Shown here one piece after another: positions 1-7,263 of a stretch of 64,000 nucleotides of DNA (positions within the stretch are counted from its first letter, which is position 1; the number at the start of each line of letters is the position of its first letter). Below the pieces are notes generated by a model. The model was not told the origin of the DNA and made no database searches. It saw nothing but the letters and a program-made list of their open reading frames with translations. The stretch covers positions 248,001 through 312,000 of the forward strand of contig NZ_JAEVLS010000001.1 in the NCBI RefSeq assembly GCF_016801985.1, written 5' to 3'. The position numbers and the translations under genes are program-made. This stretch comes from Steroidobacter gossypii (GTDB lineage Bacteria; Pseudomonadota; Gammaproteobacteria; Steroidobacterales; Steroidobacteraceae).

Positions 1-926
1 GCCGGCAGCAAACTCTTGCCGCGAGCGAGCGCAGCGGCGGCGCCCGCATCGACGAACAATTCGCCGGCCGGTTGCAGCGTGCCCGCGATCCATTGCTTGC
101 GCATGGTCGCTGGACTGGCCGATGGATAGAACCAGCTGCAACGCGCGCCTTGTTCGATTCGCCGTACCGGATGCAGTTCGCCGCCGAGCGCCACGCACAT
201 ATGACAGCCTGCACCGACTGCAATTTTCGCCGCGGATATTTTCGTCGCCATGCCGCCGGTGCCCACCGCCGATGCGGACCCGCCCGCCATGGCTTGGATT
301 TCGGGCGTGATGGCGCGCACTTCGGGAATGAACTGCGCGTTCGGATTGCGCGTCGGATCGGCCGTGTACAAACCATCCACGTCCGACAGCAGGATCAGGC
401 AGTCGGCGCTGATCATCTGCGCCACGCGCGCGGCCAGCCGGTCGTTGTCGCCATAGCGAATCTCGGCGGTGGCCACGGTGTCGTTCTCGTTGATGACCGG
501 CACCGAGCCGAGCTTCAACAAAGTCCGCAGGGTGTTGCGTGCATTCAGGTATCGGCGTCGCTGCTCGGTATCGCCTGGGGTGAGCAGGATCTGCGCCACG
601 CTCAGTCCATGGTGCTCCAGCACTTCGGTCCAGGCGTGCGCCAGGCGGATCTGGCCCACGGCCGCGGCCGCCTGCTTTTCTTCCAGCTTGAGCTTGCCGG
701 GCGCCAGTCCCAACTGTCGGCGCCCCAGCGCGATCGCGCCCGAGGACACCAGCAACACTTCCTGCCCCCGCCGGCGCAGGGCACCGATGTCTTCCGCCAG
801 GGTTTCCAGCCAGTCGCGTTTGACCGCGCCGCTGGCGCTATCGGCCAGCAAGGCCGAGCCGACCTTGATCACGATGCGCCGTGCCTGCAACAGCGGCTGG
901 GCGGATGAATGGGCGGTGGACGTCAT
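1..926 (-). CDS. proB: Glutamate 5-kinase, 3' end outside the window
   Basis: Catalyses ATP-dependent phosphorylation of glutamate, the first step of proline synthesis, in the cytosol. The reading frame starts at ATG 926 and is open to the window edge, giving about 308 residues. The N-terminus carries the amino-acid-kinase nucleotide loop ([14 protein letters not shown], about residues 16-29), then [11 protein letters not shown], the substrate segment [18 protein letters not shown] and the late kinase motif [14 protein letters not shown]. After about residue 275 the sequence looks like the start of a PUA domain ([19 protein letters not shown]), as in the usual 370-residue two-domain form. No key residue is missing in the visible part. 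The divergent neighbour is the DUF6763-like gene, leaving a 194-base promoter region between them. Identification is secure; only the C-terminal PUA end is unseen. Confidence 0.95.
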   Translation of the reverse strand, partial: MTSTAHSSAQPLLQARRIVIKVGSALLADSASGAVKRDWLETLAEDIGALRRRGQEVLLVSSGAIALGRRQLGLAPGKLKLEEKQAAAAVGQIRLAHAWTEVLEHHGLSVAQILLTPGDTEQRRRYLNARNTLRTLLKLGSVPVINENDTVATAEIRYGDNDRLAARVAQMISADCLILLSDVDGLYTADPTRNPNAQFIPEVRAITPEIQAMAGGSASAVGTGGMATKISAAKIAVGAGCHMCVALGGELHPVRRIEQGARCSWFYPSASPATMRKQWIAGTLQPAGELFVDAGAAAALARGKSLLP

Positions 927-1047
927 GGCACAAACGAGGCTAGCGAGGCGTTCTGGCACGAAGCATGAAAGGCGCGGCAGTGTAGGCACCCGCCGAACCC
1001 CCGTCCATCCGCCCCGCCAGTCGCCGCGCCGCCGCTGTTTCACTCAC

Positions 1048-1076
1048 TTGGCAGTCTTGGAGAATGCCCCTAATAT
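1048..1076 (+). promoter_or_regulatory. Candidate sigma-70 promoter for the DUF6763-like gene
   Basis: TTGGCA at 1048-1053 (5 of 6 to the -35 consensus) and TAATAT at 1071-1076 (4 of 6 to the -10) are separated by exactly 17 bases and lie 44 bases upstream of the GTG start at 1121. The presumed leader contains a small hairpin (CCGGTG 1084-1089, loop AACA, CACCGG 1094-1099). Placement and spacing support it; no expression evidence is available. Confidence 0.5.
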
Positions 1077-1120
1077 TCCGCCGCCGGTGAACACACCGGT
1101 CTCCCGTCTGAGGTGTTTGC

Positions 1121-1459
1121 GTGGCCAGAGATTACGACCCGGTCCAGGGAAAATGGTACGAGGATCTCGAAGAAAACGAGGTCTTCAAAGTGCTGTCCGT
1201 GGATCCCGACCAGGAGTTGGTCGAAGTGCAGTACGAAAACGGCGATATCGAGGAGATCGACCTCGATACCTGGCACGAGCTCGACCTCGAGCAGGCCGAG
1301 GAGCCCGAAGGCTGGGCCTCCGACGACGAGGATGAAGAGGAAGAAGAAGAAGAGGACGAAGACGAGGACGACTGGGACGAGGACGACGACGATTGGGACG
1401 ACGACGAGGACGAAGACCTCGACGACGATGACGATTACAACGATCGGGACGACGCCTGA
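1121..1459 (+). CDS. Hyperacidic DUF6763-like protein
   Basis: A 112-residue protein of unknown function. Residues 1-68 form a small folded region with a Tudor/SH3-like feel (KWYEDLEENEVFKVLSVD, then VQYENGDIEEIDLDTWHEL and a proline-tryptophan step), matching from memory the DUF6763 family of gammaproteobacteria. Residues from about 69 onward are almost entirely Asp and Glu with a few Trp and Tyr, a tail much longer and more acidic than I recall for the family. The GTG start at 1121 is supported by GAGG at 1110-1113 and a good upstream promoter. No signal peptide or membrane segment, so it is probably cytosolic. The acidic tail could bind metal ions or basic proteins, but that is inference. 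The reading frame is certainly real; the function is unknown. Confidence 0.8.
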   Translation: MARDYDPVQGKWYEDLEENEVFKVLSVDPDQELVEVQYENGDIEEIDLDTWHELDLEQAEEPEGWASDDEDEEEEEEEDEDEDDWDEDDDDWDDDEDEDLDDDDDYNDRDDA

Positions 1460-1570
1460 GCGTTGCCGACACCTGCCGATGCGTCCGGCAACAGGGCCCT
1501 GCGCCGCCGGACCCCGTCCCGCCTCCCATTGCACAGCGATAACCGCCTCCGCCGCCCCGGCTGAGGCGAC

Positions 1571-2260
1571 ATGAAAGCCCACCAGACCGCGCCGGTCTGG
1601 TTCCGGCGCGATCTGCGCCTCACCGACATCCAGCATTGCTCTGCCGGGCCGGATCGACCGGACCGGTGCGAGATTTCGCGCCTGTCGCCGCGTTTACATT
1701 TTGGTGACATCGGGCCGCGGCAGATTGTCGCCGCGCTCCGACACTCGGACGCTGGCGCTGCGCGAGCCAGGGGCATCGACAGCTATCTGCGACAGATCGG
1801 CTGGCGCGAGTTCGCGTACCACCTGTTGTTTCACTTTCCACCGAGCACCAAGCGCCCACTGGATGTTCGCTTAGCCAAGCAGAAGTGCGAGGCAGTCGAG
1901 CCGACCTGCGCGCCTGGCAACGCGGTCTCACCGGCATTCCGCTAATCGACGCCGGCATGCGCGAGCTGTGGCGCACCGGATGGATGCACAATCGAGTGCG
2001 AATGATCGTCGCCTCGCTGCTGACAAGAAATCTGCAGATCCATTGGTTGGAGCGCGCGCTGGTTCTGTTATGGAACACATTGGTCGATGCGAACCTCGCC
2101 AACAACACATGCGGTTGGCCATGGGTCGCGGGCTGCCGCACCCGACGAGGTTTTGACGCAAGCGGCAATCGAGCCGGGCGTGACCTATCCGTTTCCTGCG
2201 CTCGATTTGGGGGAATCCCGCAAGCGCGCGCTTCAGGTTTATTCCCAGCTGCATGAATGA
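1571..2260 (+). pseudogene. phrB: Remnant of a deoxyribodipyrimidine photolyase gene
   Basis: Pieces of a class I CPD photolyase are spread over more than one frame. The start at ATG 1571 gives the canonical beginning APVWFRRDLRLTD, but this is joined almost directly to LSPRLHFGDIGPRQI, so most of the N-terminal alpha/beta domain is deleted. SYLRQIGWREFAYHLLFHFP follows, then a frame change to LRAWQRGLTGIPLIDAGMRE, GWMHNRVRMIVASLLT and DANLANNTCGWPWVAGC. A second deletion removes the flavin-site region, and in a further frame the natural C-terminus VTYPFPALDLGESRKRAL runs to the TGA at 2258-2260. At about 690 bases against the usual 1400, with at least two frame changes and two large deletions, it cannot make a functional enzyme. 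The lipid operon begins directly downstream. Confidence 0.9.
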
Positions 2261-2327
2261 TCTAGCCACAACTTAAGTATTGAATCCGTAAATCGCAGCT
2301 CGTGCGAAATCCTGTCCCGAGGAACGC

Positions 2328-3350
2328 ATGAGCATGATCAACTCCACTGACGCCGCGCCGCGACGGGTCGAAACAGCCCCGGCCGCTCTCGACACCGAAA
2401 CCAGTCTTCTGACCAGCTTCACCAGCTGGCTGGATGCGGGCGCGGGCCTGGCGAAGTTCGACGCTGCCAAGATCGACAGCATCGACTGGCTGCGCGTGGT
2501 GCCGTTCATCGGCATGCACGTCACTTGCGCGGCGGTGTTCGTCGTCGGCGTGAGTCCGATCGCTCTGATGGTCACGGTCGCGATGTACGTGATTCGCATG
2601 TTCGCGATCACGGGCTTCTATCATCGTTACTTCTCGCACCGCTCGTTCAAGACTTCGCGCGCCGGCCAGTTCGTGTTCGCTCTGCTCGGCGCATCAGCCG
2701 TGCAGCGCGGCCCGATCTGGTGGGCTGCGCACCACCGTCATCACCACGCCTTCTCCGACACCGAGCACGATGTCCACTCGCCGGTGCAACGAGGCTTCCT
2801 GTGGAGCCACATGGGTTGGTTCCTGTCGCGCCGTCATTTCCAGCCGGACCTGTCCCGCGTGCGCGATTTGCTCAAGTTTCCCGAGCTGCGACTGCTCGAC
2901 CGATTCGACATTCTGGTGCCGGTCGCGCTGGCCGTGGGGTTGTTCGCACTTGGCGCCGCGCTGGAGCACTACGCGCCAGGGCTCCACACGAATCGTTGGC
3001 AGATGCTGGTGTGGGGCTTTTTCGTCTCGACGGTGGTGACCTACCACGCCACCTACACCATCAACTCGCTGTGTCATCGCTTTGGCAAGCGCCGTTATGA
3101 AACCAGCGATGACAGCCGCAACAACCTGTGGCTGGCGCTGCTCACTTTCGGCGAAGGCTGGCACAACAACCATCACCATTATCCGGTGTCGACCCGTCAG
3201 GGCTTCTACTGGTGGGAGATCGACCTGACGTACTACGGGCTGCGCCTGCTGGCGCTGTTCGGCATCGTCTGGGATCTCAAACCGGTGCCACGCGAAGTGC
3301 GCGACGCGCGCACTCGCATGCGCACCGAAGCTCGCACCGAAACCATCTAA
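2328..3350 (+). CDS. Membrane fatty-acyl desaturase (stearoyl-CoA/delta-9 type)
   Basis: A 340-residue di-iron integral membrane desaturase that introduces a double bond into acyl chains at the inner membrane using O2 and an electron donor. The three histidine boxes are intact: HRYFSH (99-104), HHRHHH (135-140) and HNNHHH (279-284), separated by hydrophobic hairpins at about 58-95, 115-130 and 196-245. The start at 2328 is preceded by a CGAGGAA ribosome site. It heads a same-strand series with an FAD oxidoreductase 34 bases downstream, DUF1365 and a cyclopropane-synthase-like methyltransferase, so its product is probably the unsaturated chain those enzymes modify. Regiospecificity cannot be read from sequence, nor can acyl-CoA be distinguished from acyl-lipid substrate. 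Confidence 0.92.
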   Translation: MSMINSTDAAPRRVETAPAALDTETSLLTSFTSWLDAGAGLAKFDAAKIDSIDWLRVVPFIGMHVTCAAVFVVGVSPIALMVTVAMYVIRMFAITGFYHRYFSHRSFKTSRAGQFVFALLGASAVQRGPIWWAAHHRHHHAFSDTEHDVHSPVQRGFLWSHMGWFLSRRHFQPDLSRVRDLLKFPELRLLDRFDILVPVALAVGLFALGAALEHYAPGLHTNRWQMLVWGFFVSTVVTYHATYTINSLCHRFGKRRYETSDDSRNNLWLALLTFGEGWHNNHHHYPVSTRQGFYWWEIDLTYYGLRLLALFGIVWDLKPVPREVRDARTRMRTEARTETI

Positions 3351-3384
3351 CAACAAGCATCGAGCCATTACCGGGCAGGAACAT

Positions 3385-4689
3385 ATGCGCATTGGAGTCA
3401 TCGGCGCGGGCATCGCAGGTTTATATGCGGCGTGGCGGCTGAGCCGCCAGCACGAGGTGACGGTGTTCGAAGCGGGCAACTATCCCGGCGGCCACACCAA
3501 CACCATCGATGTCGATTGGCATGGCAAGCAGTACGCCGTCGACACCGGCTTCATCGTTTTCAACGACTGGACCTATCCGAATTTCATCGCCATGTTGCGC
3601 GAGCTGGGCGTGGCGTGGCAGCCGTCGAACATGAGCTTCAGCCTGCGCTGCGAACGTACCGGCCTGGAATACAACGGCACTTCCATCAATGCGCTGTTCG
3701 CGCAGCGCTCGAACATCGTGAGCCCCTCGTTCCTGCGCATGATCTACGACATCCTGCGCTTCAATCGCGAGTCGCGGTCGCTGCTGAAGACCAACGACGA
3801 CAAGCTGACGCTGAGCGAGTATTTGCGCGCCAACGGCTATTCAGAGTCGTTTGCCGAGCGCTACATCCTGCCCATGGGTCGCGCGATCTGGTCCGCCGAG
3901 GCGGACGCCATGCTGTCGTTCCCGGCGCGCTTCTTCGTGGACTTCTTCGATCGCCACGGCTTTCTCAACGTCAACAATCGTCCGCAATGGCAGGCCATCA
4001 AGGGTGGCTCGCGCGAGTACGTTCGCAAGCTGGTGGCTTCGATGAAGGCCGATATCCGCTTGTCCACGCCCATCGAGGGCGTGCGCCGGCGGCCCAACGC
4101 AGTCGAGGTTTGCACTCGCCAGGGCGAGGTGCACCGCTTCGATCACGTGTTCATCGCATGCCACAGCGATCAGGCGCTGGACATGCTGAGCGATCCGACG
4201 CCGGCCGAACGTGAAGTGCTGAGCGCGTTCCCGTACGCGGCGAACGAAGCGATTCTGCACACGGATACGTCCGTGTTGCCGCGTCGTCCGTTGGCGCGCG
4301 CGGCCTGGAACTATCACGCGCTGAAGAGCCCGCAGCAGCCCGTGGCCCTCACGTACGACATGAACATCCTGCAGACGCTGGATGCACCGACCAGGTTTCT
4401 GGTCACGCTCAATCACGCCGACGCGATCGACAAGAGCAAGATCATTCAGCGCATCGCCTATCACCACCCGGTGTATCTGCCGGCCGGCGTCGCCGCGCAA
4501 GCGCGCCATCGCGAAGTGAATGGCGCTCGCCGCACTTATTACTGCGGCGCTTACTGGCGCTACGGCTTTCATGAAGACGGAGTCGTCACGGCGATGCGCG
4601 CGCTCGAACATTTCCAGTGGGATCTTACCGCTCGCGGCGACGGCAACGTCGCGCCGCAAACCGAGCCAGCTGCCGCAAACGTGGCTTGA
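3385..4689 (+). CDS. FAD-dependent oxidoreductase of the lipid-modification operon
   Basis: A 434-residue flavoprotein of the amine oxidase/phytoene-desaturase superfamily. The dinucleotide-binding signature GAGIAG (residues 7-12) follows the first strand, with the second-strand glutamate in VTVFEAGNYPGGHTN, and family-typical DTGFIVFNDWTYPNF and GGSREYVRKL downstream. The C-terminal FAD-closing segment is YYCGAYWRYGFHEDG. It lies 24 bases before the DUF1365 gene with AGGA before its start. Homologues accompany cfa-like genes in many proteobacteria. From memory, related flavoproteins in Rhodobacter sphaeroides take part in furan fatty acid formation, which suggests desaturation or oxidation of a methylated acyl chain. 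The exact reaction here is inference. Confidence 0.88.
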   Translation: MRIGVIGAGIAGLYAAWRLSRQHEVTVFEAGNYPGGHTNTIDVDWHGKQYAVDTGFIVFNDWTYPNFIAMLRELGVAWQPSNMSFSLRCERTGLEYNGTSINALFAQRSNIVSPSFLRMIYDILRFNRESRSLLKTNDDKLTLSEYLRANGYSESFAERYILPMGRAIWSAEADAMLSFPARFFVDFFDRHGFLNVNNRPQWQAIKGGSREYVRKLVASMKADIRLSTPIEGVRRRPNAVEVCTRQGEVHRFDHVFIACHSDQALDMLSDPTPAEREVLSAFPYAANEAILHTDTSVLPRRPLARAAWNYHALKSPQQPVALTYDMNILQTLDAPTRFLVTLNHADAIDKSKIIQRIAYHHPVYLPAGVAAQARHREVNGARRTYYCGAYWRYGFHEDGVVTAMRALEHFQWDLTARGDGNVAPQTEPAAANVA

Positions 4690-4713
4690 TCCTGGCTGAC
4701 TGGAGACAACGCC

Positions 4714-5508
4714 ATGGAAAGCTGTATCTACAACGGCTGGGTTCGCCACCGTCGTCACGAGCCGTCCGGTCATCAGTTCCGCTACGAGCTGTTCATGATG
4801 TATCTGGACCTGGCGGAGCTGCCGCGCCTGTTCGATCCCTACTGGGGCTGGTCGGCGCGCGGTCCGGCGCTGGCGCGGTTCAAACGTTCCGATTATCACC
4901 ATACGCTCAACGACGGCGACGATGGCCCCGGCGAGCTGAGCCTGGACGAAGCAGTTCGTCGCACCGTCACCGCGCAGACTGGCCGTCGACCCGACGGCCC
5001 GATTCGCATGCTGACTCACATGCGATATTTCGGTTACATCTTCAACCCGGTGTCGTTCTATTACTGCTTCGACAGCAGCGGCGAGAAGGTGCAGACGATT
5101 CTCGCGGAGATCACCAACACGCCCTGGAAGGAACGTCACGCGTACGTGTTGCCGGTCTCGGCGGCCACGCGCGCCGATTCAGTGCTGCGCTTCGAATTCG
5201 GCAAGGACTTTCACGTTTCGCCGTTCTGGCCCATGGACATGCGCTATGACTGGCGCTTGAGCGTGCCGGGCGAGCAACTGCGCATTCACATGGACAATCT
5301 GCAGCAGCAGGACGGGCATACCCGACGCGTGTTCGACGCCACGCTCACGCTGCAGCGAGAGGAGATTTCCAGCGCCGCGCTGACGCGCGCGCTGGTCAAG
5401 TATCCGCTCATGACCGCCAAGGTTTCCGGTGCGATTTACTGGCAGGCGCTGCGCCTGTGGTTCCGACGCACGCCCTTCTTCACTCATCCGAAGTGGACGA
5501 CGCCATGA
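4714..5508 (+). CDS. DUF1365 protein of the lipid-modification operon
   Basis: A 264-residue protein recognised as DUF1365 by its opening (YNGWVRHRRHEPSGHQFRY), the LDLAELPRLFD segment, the KRSDYHH motif and RMLTHMRYFGYIFNPVSFYY. It has no signal peptide or clear membrane span. The family nearly always sits between an FAD oxidoreductase and a CFA-synthase-like methyltransferase, as here, and the biochemical role is not settled; membership of a pathway for methylated or furan fatty acids is the best current guess. The start has GGAG eight bases upstream. Its TGA overlaps the methyltransferase ATG (ATGA at 5505-5508), indicating coupled translation. Confidence 0.9.
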   Translation: MESCIYNGWVRHRRHEPSGHQFRYELFMMYLDLAELPRLFDPYWGWSARGPALARFKRSDYHHTLNDGDDGPGELSLDEAVRRTVTAQTGRRPDGPIRMLTHMRYFGYIFNPVSFYYCFDSSGEKVQTILAEITNTPWKERHAYVLPVSAATRADSVLRFEFGKDFHVSPFWPMDMRYDWRLSVPGEQLRIHMDNLQQQDGHTRRVFDATLTLQREEISSAALTRALVKYPLMTAKVSGAIYWQALRLWFRRTPFFTHPKWTTP

Positions 5509-6764
5509 CAACAGCAAGACCGTCGATTCTTCCCGATACGCCCGCCCTGGTCGCCAACGATTCGTGGTTGCAGCGGACCGGCCGCGACGCGCTGCTCGGC
5601 CAGCTGAAACATTTGCAGCATGGCGAGATCGCCGTGGTCGAGGGCGATCGAGTGCATCGCTTCGGCAAGCACACGACCCAATGCTCGCTCTCCGCCACGG
5701 TGGAAGTGGTGCATCCGCAGTTCTGGGCCGACGCGGCGTTTGGTGGCACCACGGGCGCGGGTGAAGCCTACATCCACGGTCACTGGCGCAGCGACGACCT
5801 GGTGGCGCTGGTTCGCATCATGGTGCTGAACCGCGAGGTCATGCAGAACATGGAGGGCGGGCTTGCGTTCCTCACGGCGCCGCTGCGCCGGATCTTCCAC
5901 TGGATGAATCGCAACTCCAGGGACGGCAGCCGCAAGAACATCGCGGCCCACTACGATCTGGGCAACGAGTTCTTCCAGCTGTTCCTGGACGACACCATGG
6001 CGTATTCATGCGGCATCTTCGAAGCGCCGGAAGCGACGCTCAAGGAAGCCTCGCTCGCCAAGTTCGAGGCGGTGTGCCGCAAGCTGCAGCTCAAGCCGAG
6101 CGATCACCTGGTGGAAATCGGAACTGGCTGGGGCGGGCTCGCCATCTACGCGGCGCAGAAGTACGGCTGCCGGGTCACTACCACGACCATCTCCAAGGAA
6201 CAGTTCGCGATGGCCAGGCAGCGCGTAGCCGCCGAGGGCTTGAGCGATCGCATCGATTTGCGCCTGGACGATTATCGCGATCTCACCGGTCAATACGACA
6301 AGCTGGTGTCCATCGAGATGATCGAGGCGGTCGGCCATCAGTACCTGGACACTTACATCGCCAAGTGCGCCTCGCTGCTCAAGCCCGACGGGGCGATGCT
6401 GATTCAGGCCATCACCATTCAGGACCAGATCTATGAAGATGCGTTGAAGAGCGTGGATTTCATTCAGCGCTTCGTGTTCCCGGGCAGTTTCATCCCGTGC
6501 GTGACTGCCATTACGGATGCGGTGACGCGTTCGACGGATATGAAGCTCTATCACCTGGAGGACATCGGGCCGCACTACGCTACGACTCTGCGTCTGTGGC
6601 GCGAGGCTTTCTTCGCCAACATCGGACGTGTGCGTGCGTTGGGTTATCCGGACGAGTTCATCCGGTTGTGGGACTACTACCTGTGCTACTGCGAAGGCGG
6701 CTTCGCCGAGCGGCAGCTGGGCGATGTGCACATGTTGATGGTGAAGCCAGGCTGGCGCGGGTAG
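5505..6764 (+). CDS. cfa: Cyclopropane-fatty-acyl-phospholipid synthase family methyltransferase
   Basis: A 419-residue S-adenosylmethionine-dependent enzyme that transfers a methyl(ene) group to the double bond of membrane phospholipid acyl chains. Family signatures are AAHYDLGNEFF (about 147-157), MAYSCGIFE, the SAM-binding strand LVEIGTGWGGLAIYAA (about 202-217) and VSIEMIEAVGHQYLDTYI. The N-terminal lipid-binding domain (about 1-130) is present and length is normal. I chose ATG 5505 because it overlaps the DUF1365 stop by 4 bp; the frame is open 16 codons further upstream, inside the preceding gene. Because partners are an FAD enzyme and DUF1365, the product may be a methyl-branched or furan acid rather than a cyclopropane; sequence alone cannot decide. 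Confidence 0.92.
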   Translation: MTTARPSILPDTPALVANDSWLQRTGRDALLGQLKHLQHGEIAVVEGDRVHRFGKHTTQCSLSATVEVVHPQFWADAAFGGTTGAGEAYIHGHWRSDDLVALVRIMVLNREVMQNMEGGLAFLTAPLRRIFHWMNRNSRDGSRKNIAAHYDLGNEFFQLFLDDTMAYSCGIFEAPEATLKEASLAKFEAVCRKLQLKPSDHLVEIGTGWGGLAIYAAQKYGCRVTTTTISKEQFAMARQRVAAEGLSDRIDLRLDDYRDLTGQYDKLVSIEMIEAVGHQYLDTYIAKCASLLKPDGAMLIQAITIQDQIYEDALKSVDFIQRFVFPGSFIPCVTAITDAVTRSTDMKLYHLEDIGPHYATTLRLWREAFFANIGRVRALGYPDEFIRLWDYYLCYCEGGFAERQLGDVHMLMVKPGWRG

Positions 6765-6777
6765 AGTTGCCGGCAGC

Positions 6778-7230
6778 ATGCTGCCGCTGCGTCTCGCCAT
6801 CTTCGCTGCCGTTTTCGGTATCGCCCTGTCCGGGTTGTTCTGGCTGCTCGGGAATCTGAGCGAGCCGGAGCTGCTGCGCTCCAAGCAGGCGGTGGTGGTG
6901 AAGGGCTGCGATTCCACCGAGAGCGAGGACGCAGCCCGGATCTGTCCGCAGTTGTTCTGCCAGAAATATCTGCTCGATAGCCGCGCGGTCGAGCTCAAGT
7001 ATCGCTTCACCGTCACCGTCGATCGGCATTCCGAATCAGAGCACTTGATCGGCGGCACCGCTCGGCCGTTCGTCGTGAAGGATCCCGCGCCGGAGCTGAC
7101 ATTCGCCTGTCTGCTGCAGGAGATGGAAGTGCTGGACGGCCGGGTGATCACGCCGGAGGAGCTGCGGAGCCTGGCGAGCGATCCGGATCGATGGCCGTCG
7201 CTGATCGAAAGCGTCCACCCCACAATGTGA
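6778..7230 (+). CDS. Hypothetical membrane-anchored protein
   Basis: A 150-residue protein with one N-terminal hydrophobic segment (residues 2-25) that looks like a membrane anchor without a clear signal-peptidase site. The remainder is soluble and contains five cysteines, including a CPQLFC pair at about 55-60, and ends near SLIESVHPTM. It begins 13 bases after the methyltransferase stop, so it is probably the last gene of the lipid operon. I do not recognise the family. The five cysteines and single anchor suggest a periplasm-facing domain. The last codons form the left arm of the inverted repeat described at 7210-7252. Confidence 0.7.
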   Translation: MLPLRLAIFAAVFGIALSGLFWLLGNLSEPELLRSKQAVVVKGCDSTESEDAARICPQLFCQKYLLDSRAVELKYRFTVTVDRHSESEHLIGGTARPFVVKDPAPELTFACLLQEMEVLDGRVITPEELRSLASDPDRWPSLIESVHPTM

Positions 7231-7252
7231 GGTGGCAAGTGAGGTGGACGCT
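7210..7252. terminator. Ten-base inverted repeat between convergent genes
   Basis: AGCGTCCACC at 7210-7219 and its exact complement GGTGGACGCT at 7243-7252 bracket a 23-base loop. The loop and right arm also contain the direct repeat GTGAGGTGG (7227-7235 and 7239-7247). It sits at the end of the lipid operon and 12 bases before the stop codon of the convergent TSP3 gene, the expected place for a two-way terminator. There is no strong T-run, so a factor-independent role is uncertain. Confidence 0.4.
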
Positions 7253-7263
7253 GTTGAACGATC

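Noticed and set aside
72-908. 278-codon open frame on the plus strand
   Set aside because: It is antisense to proB, whose motifs are unmistakable on the minus strand.
2258-2279. TGATCT and TAAGTA upstream of the desaturase, resembling a sigma-E/ChrR-type promoter
   Set aside because: The spacing is only 10 bases, against about 16-18 for that promoter class, and TGATCT partly consists of the pseudogene stop.
3841-5139. 432-codon minus-strand frame
   Set aside because: It is antisense to the FAD oxidoreductase and DUF1365 genes and has low-complexity, His/Arg-rich composition without family features.
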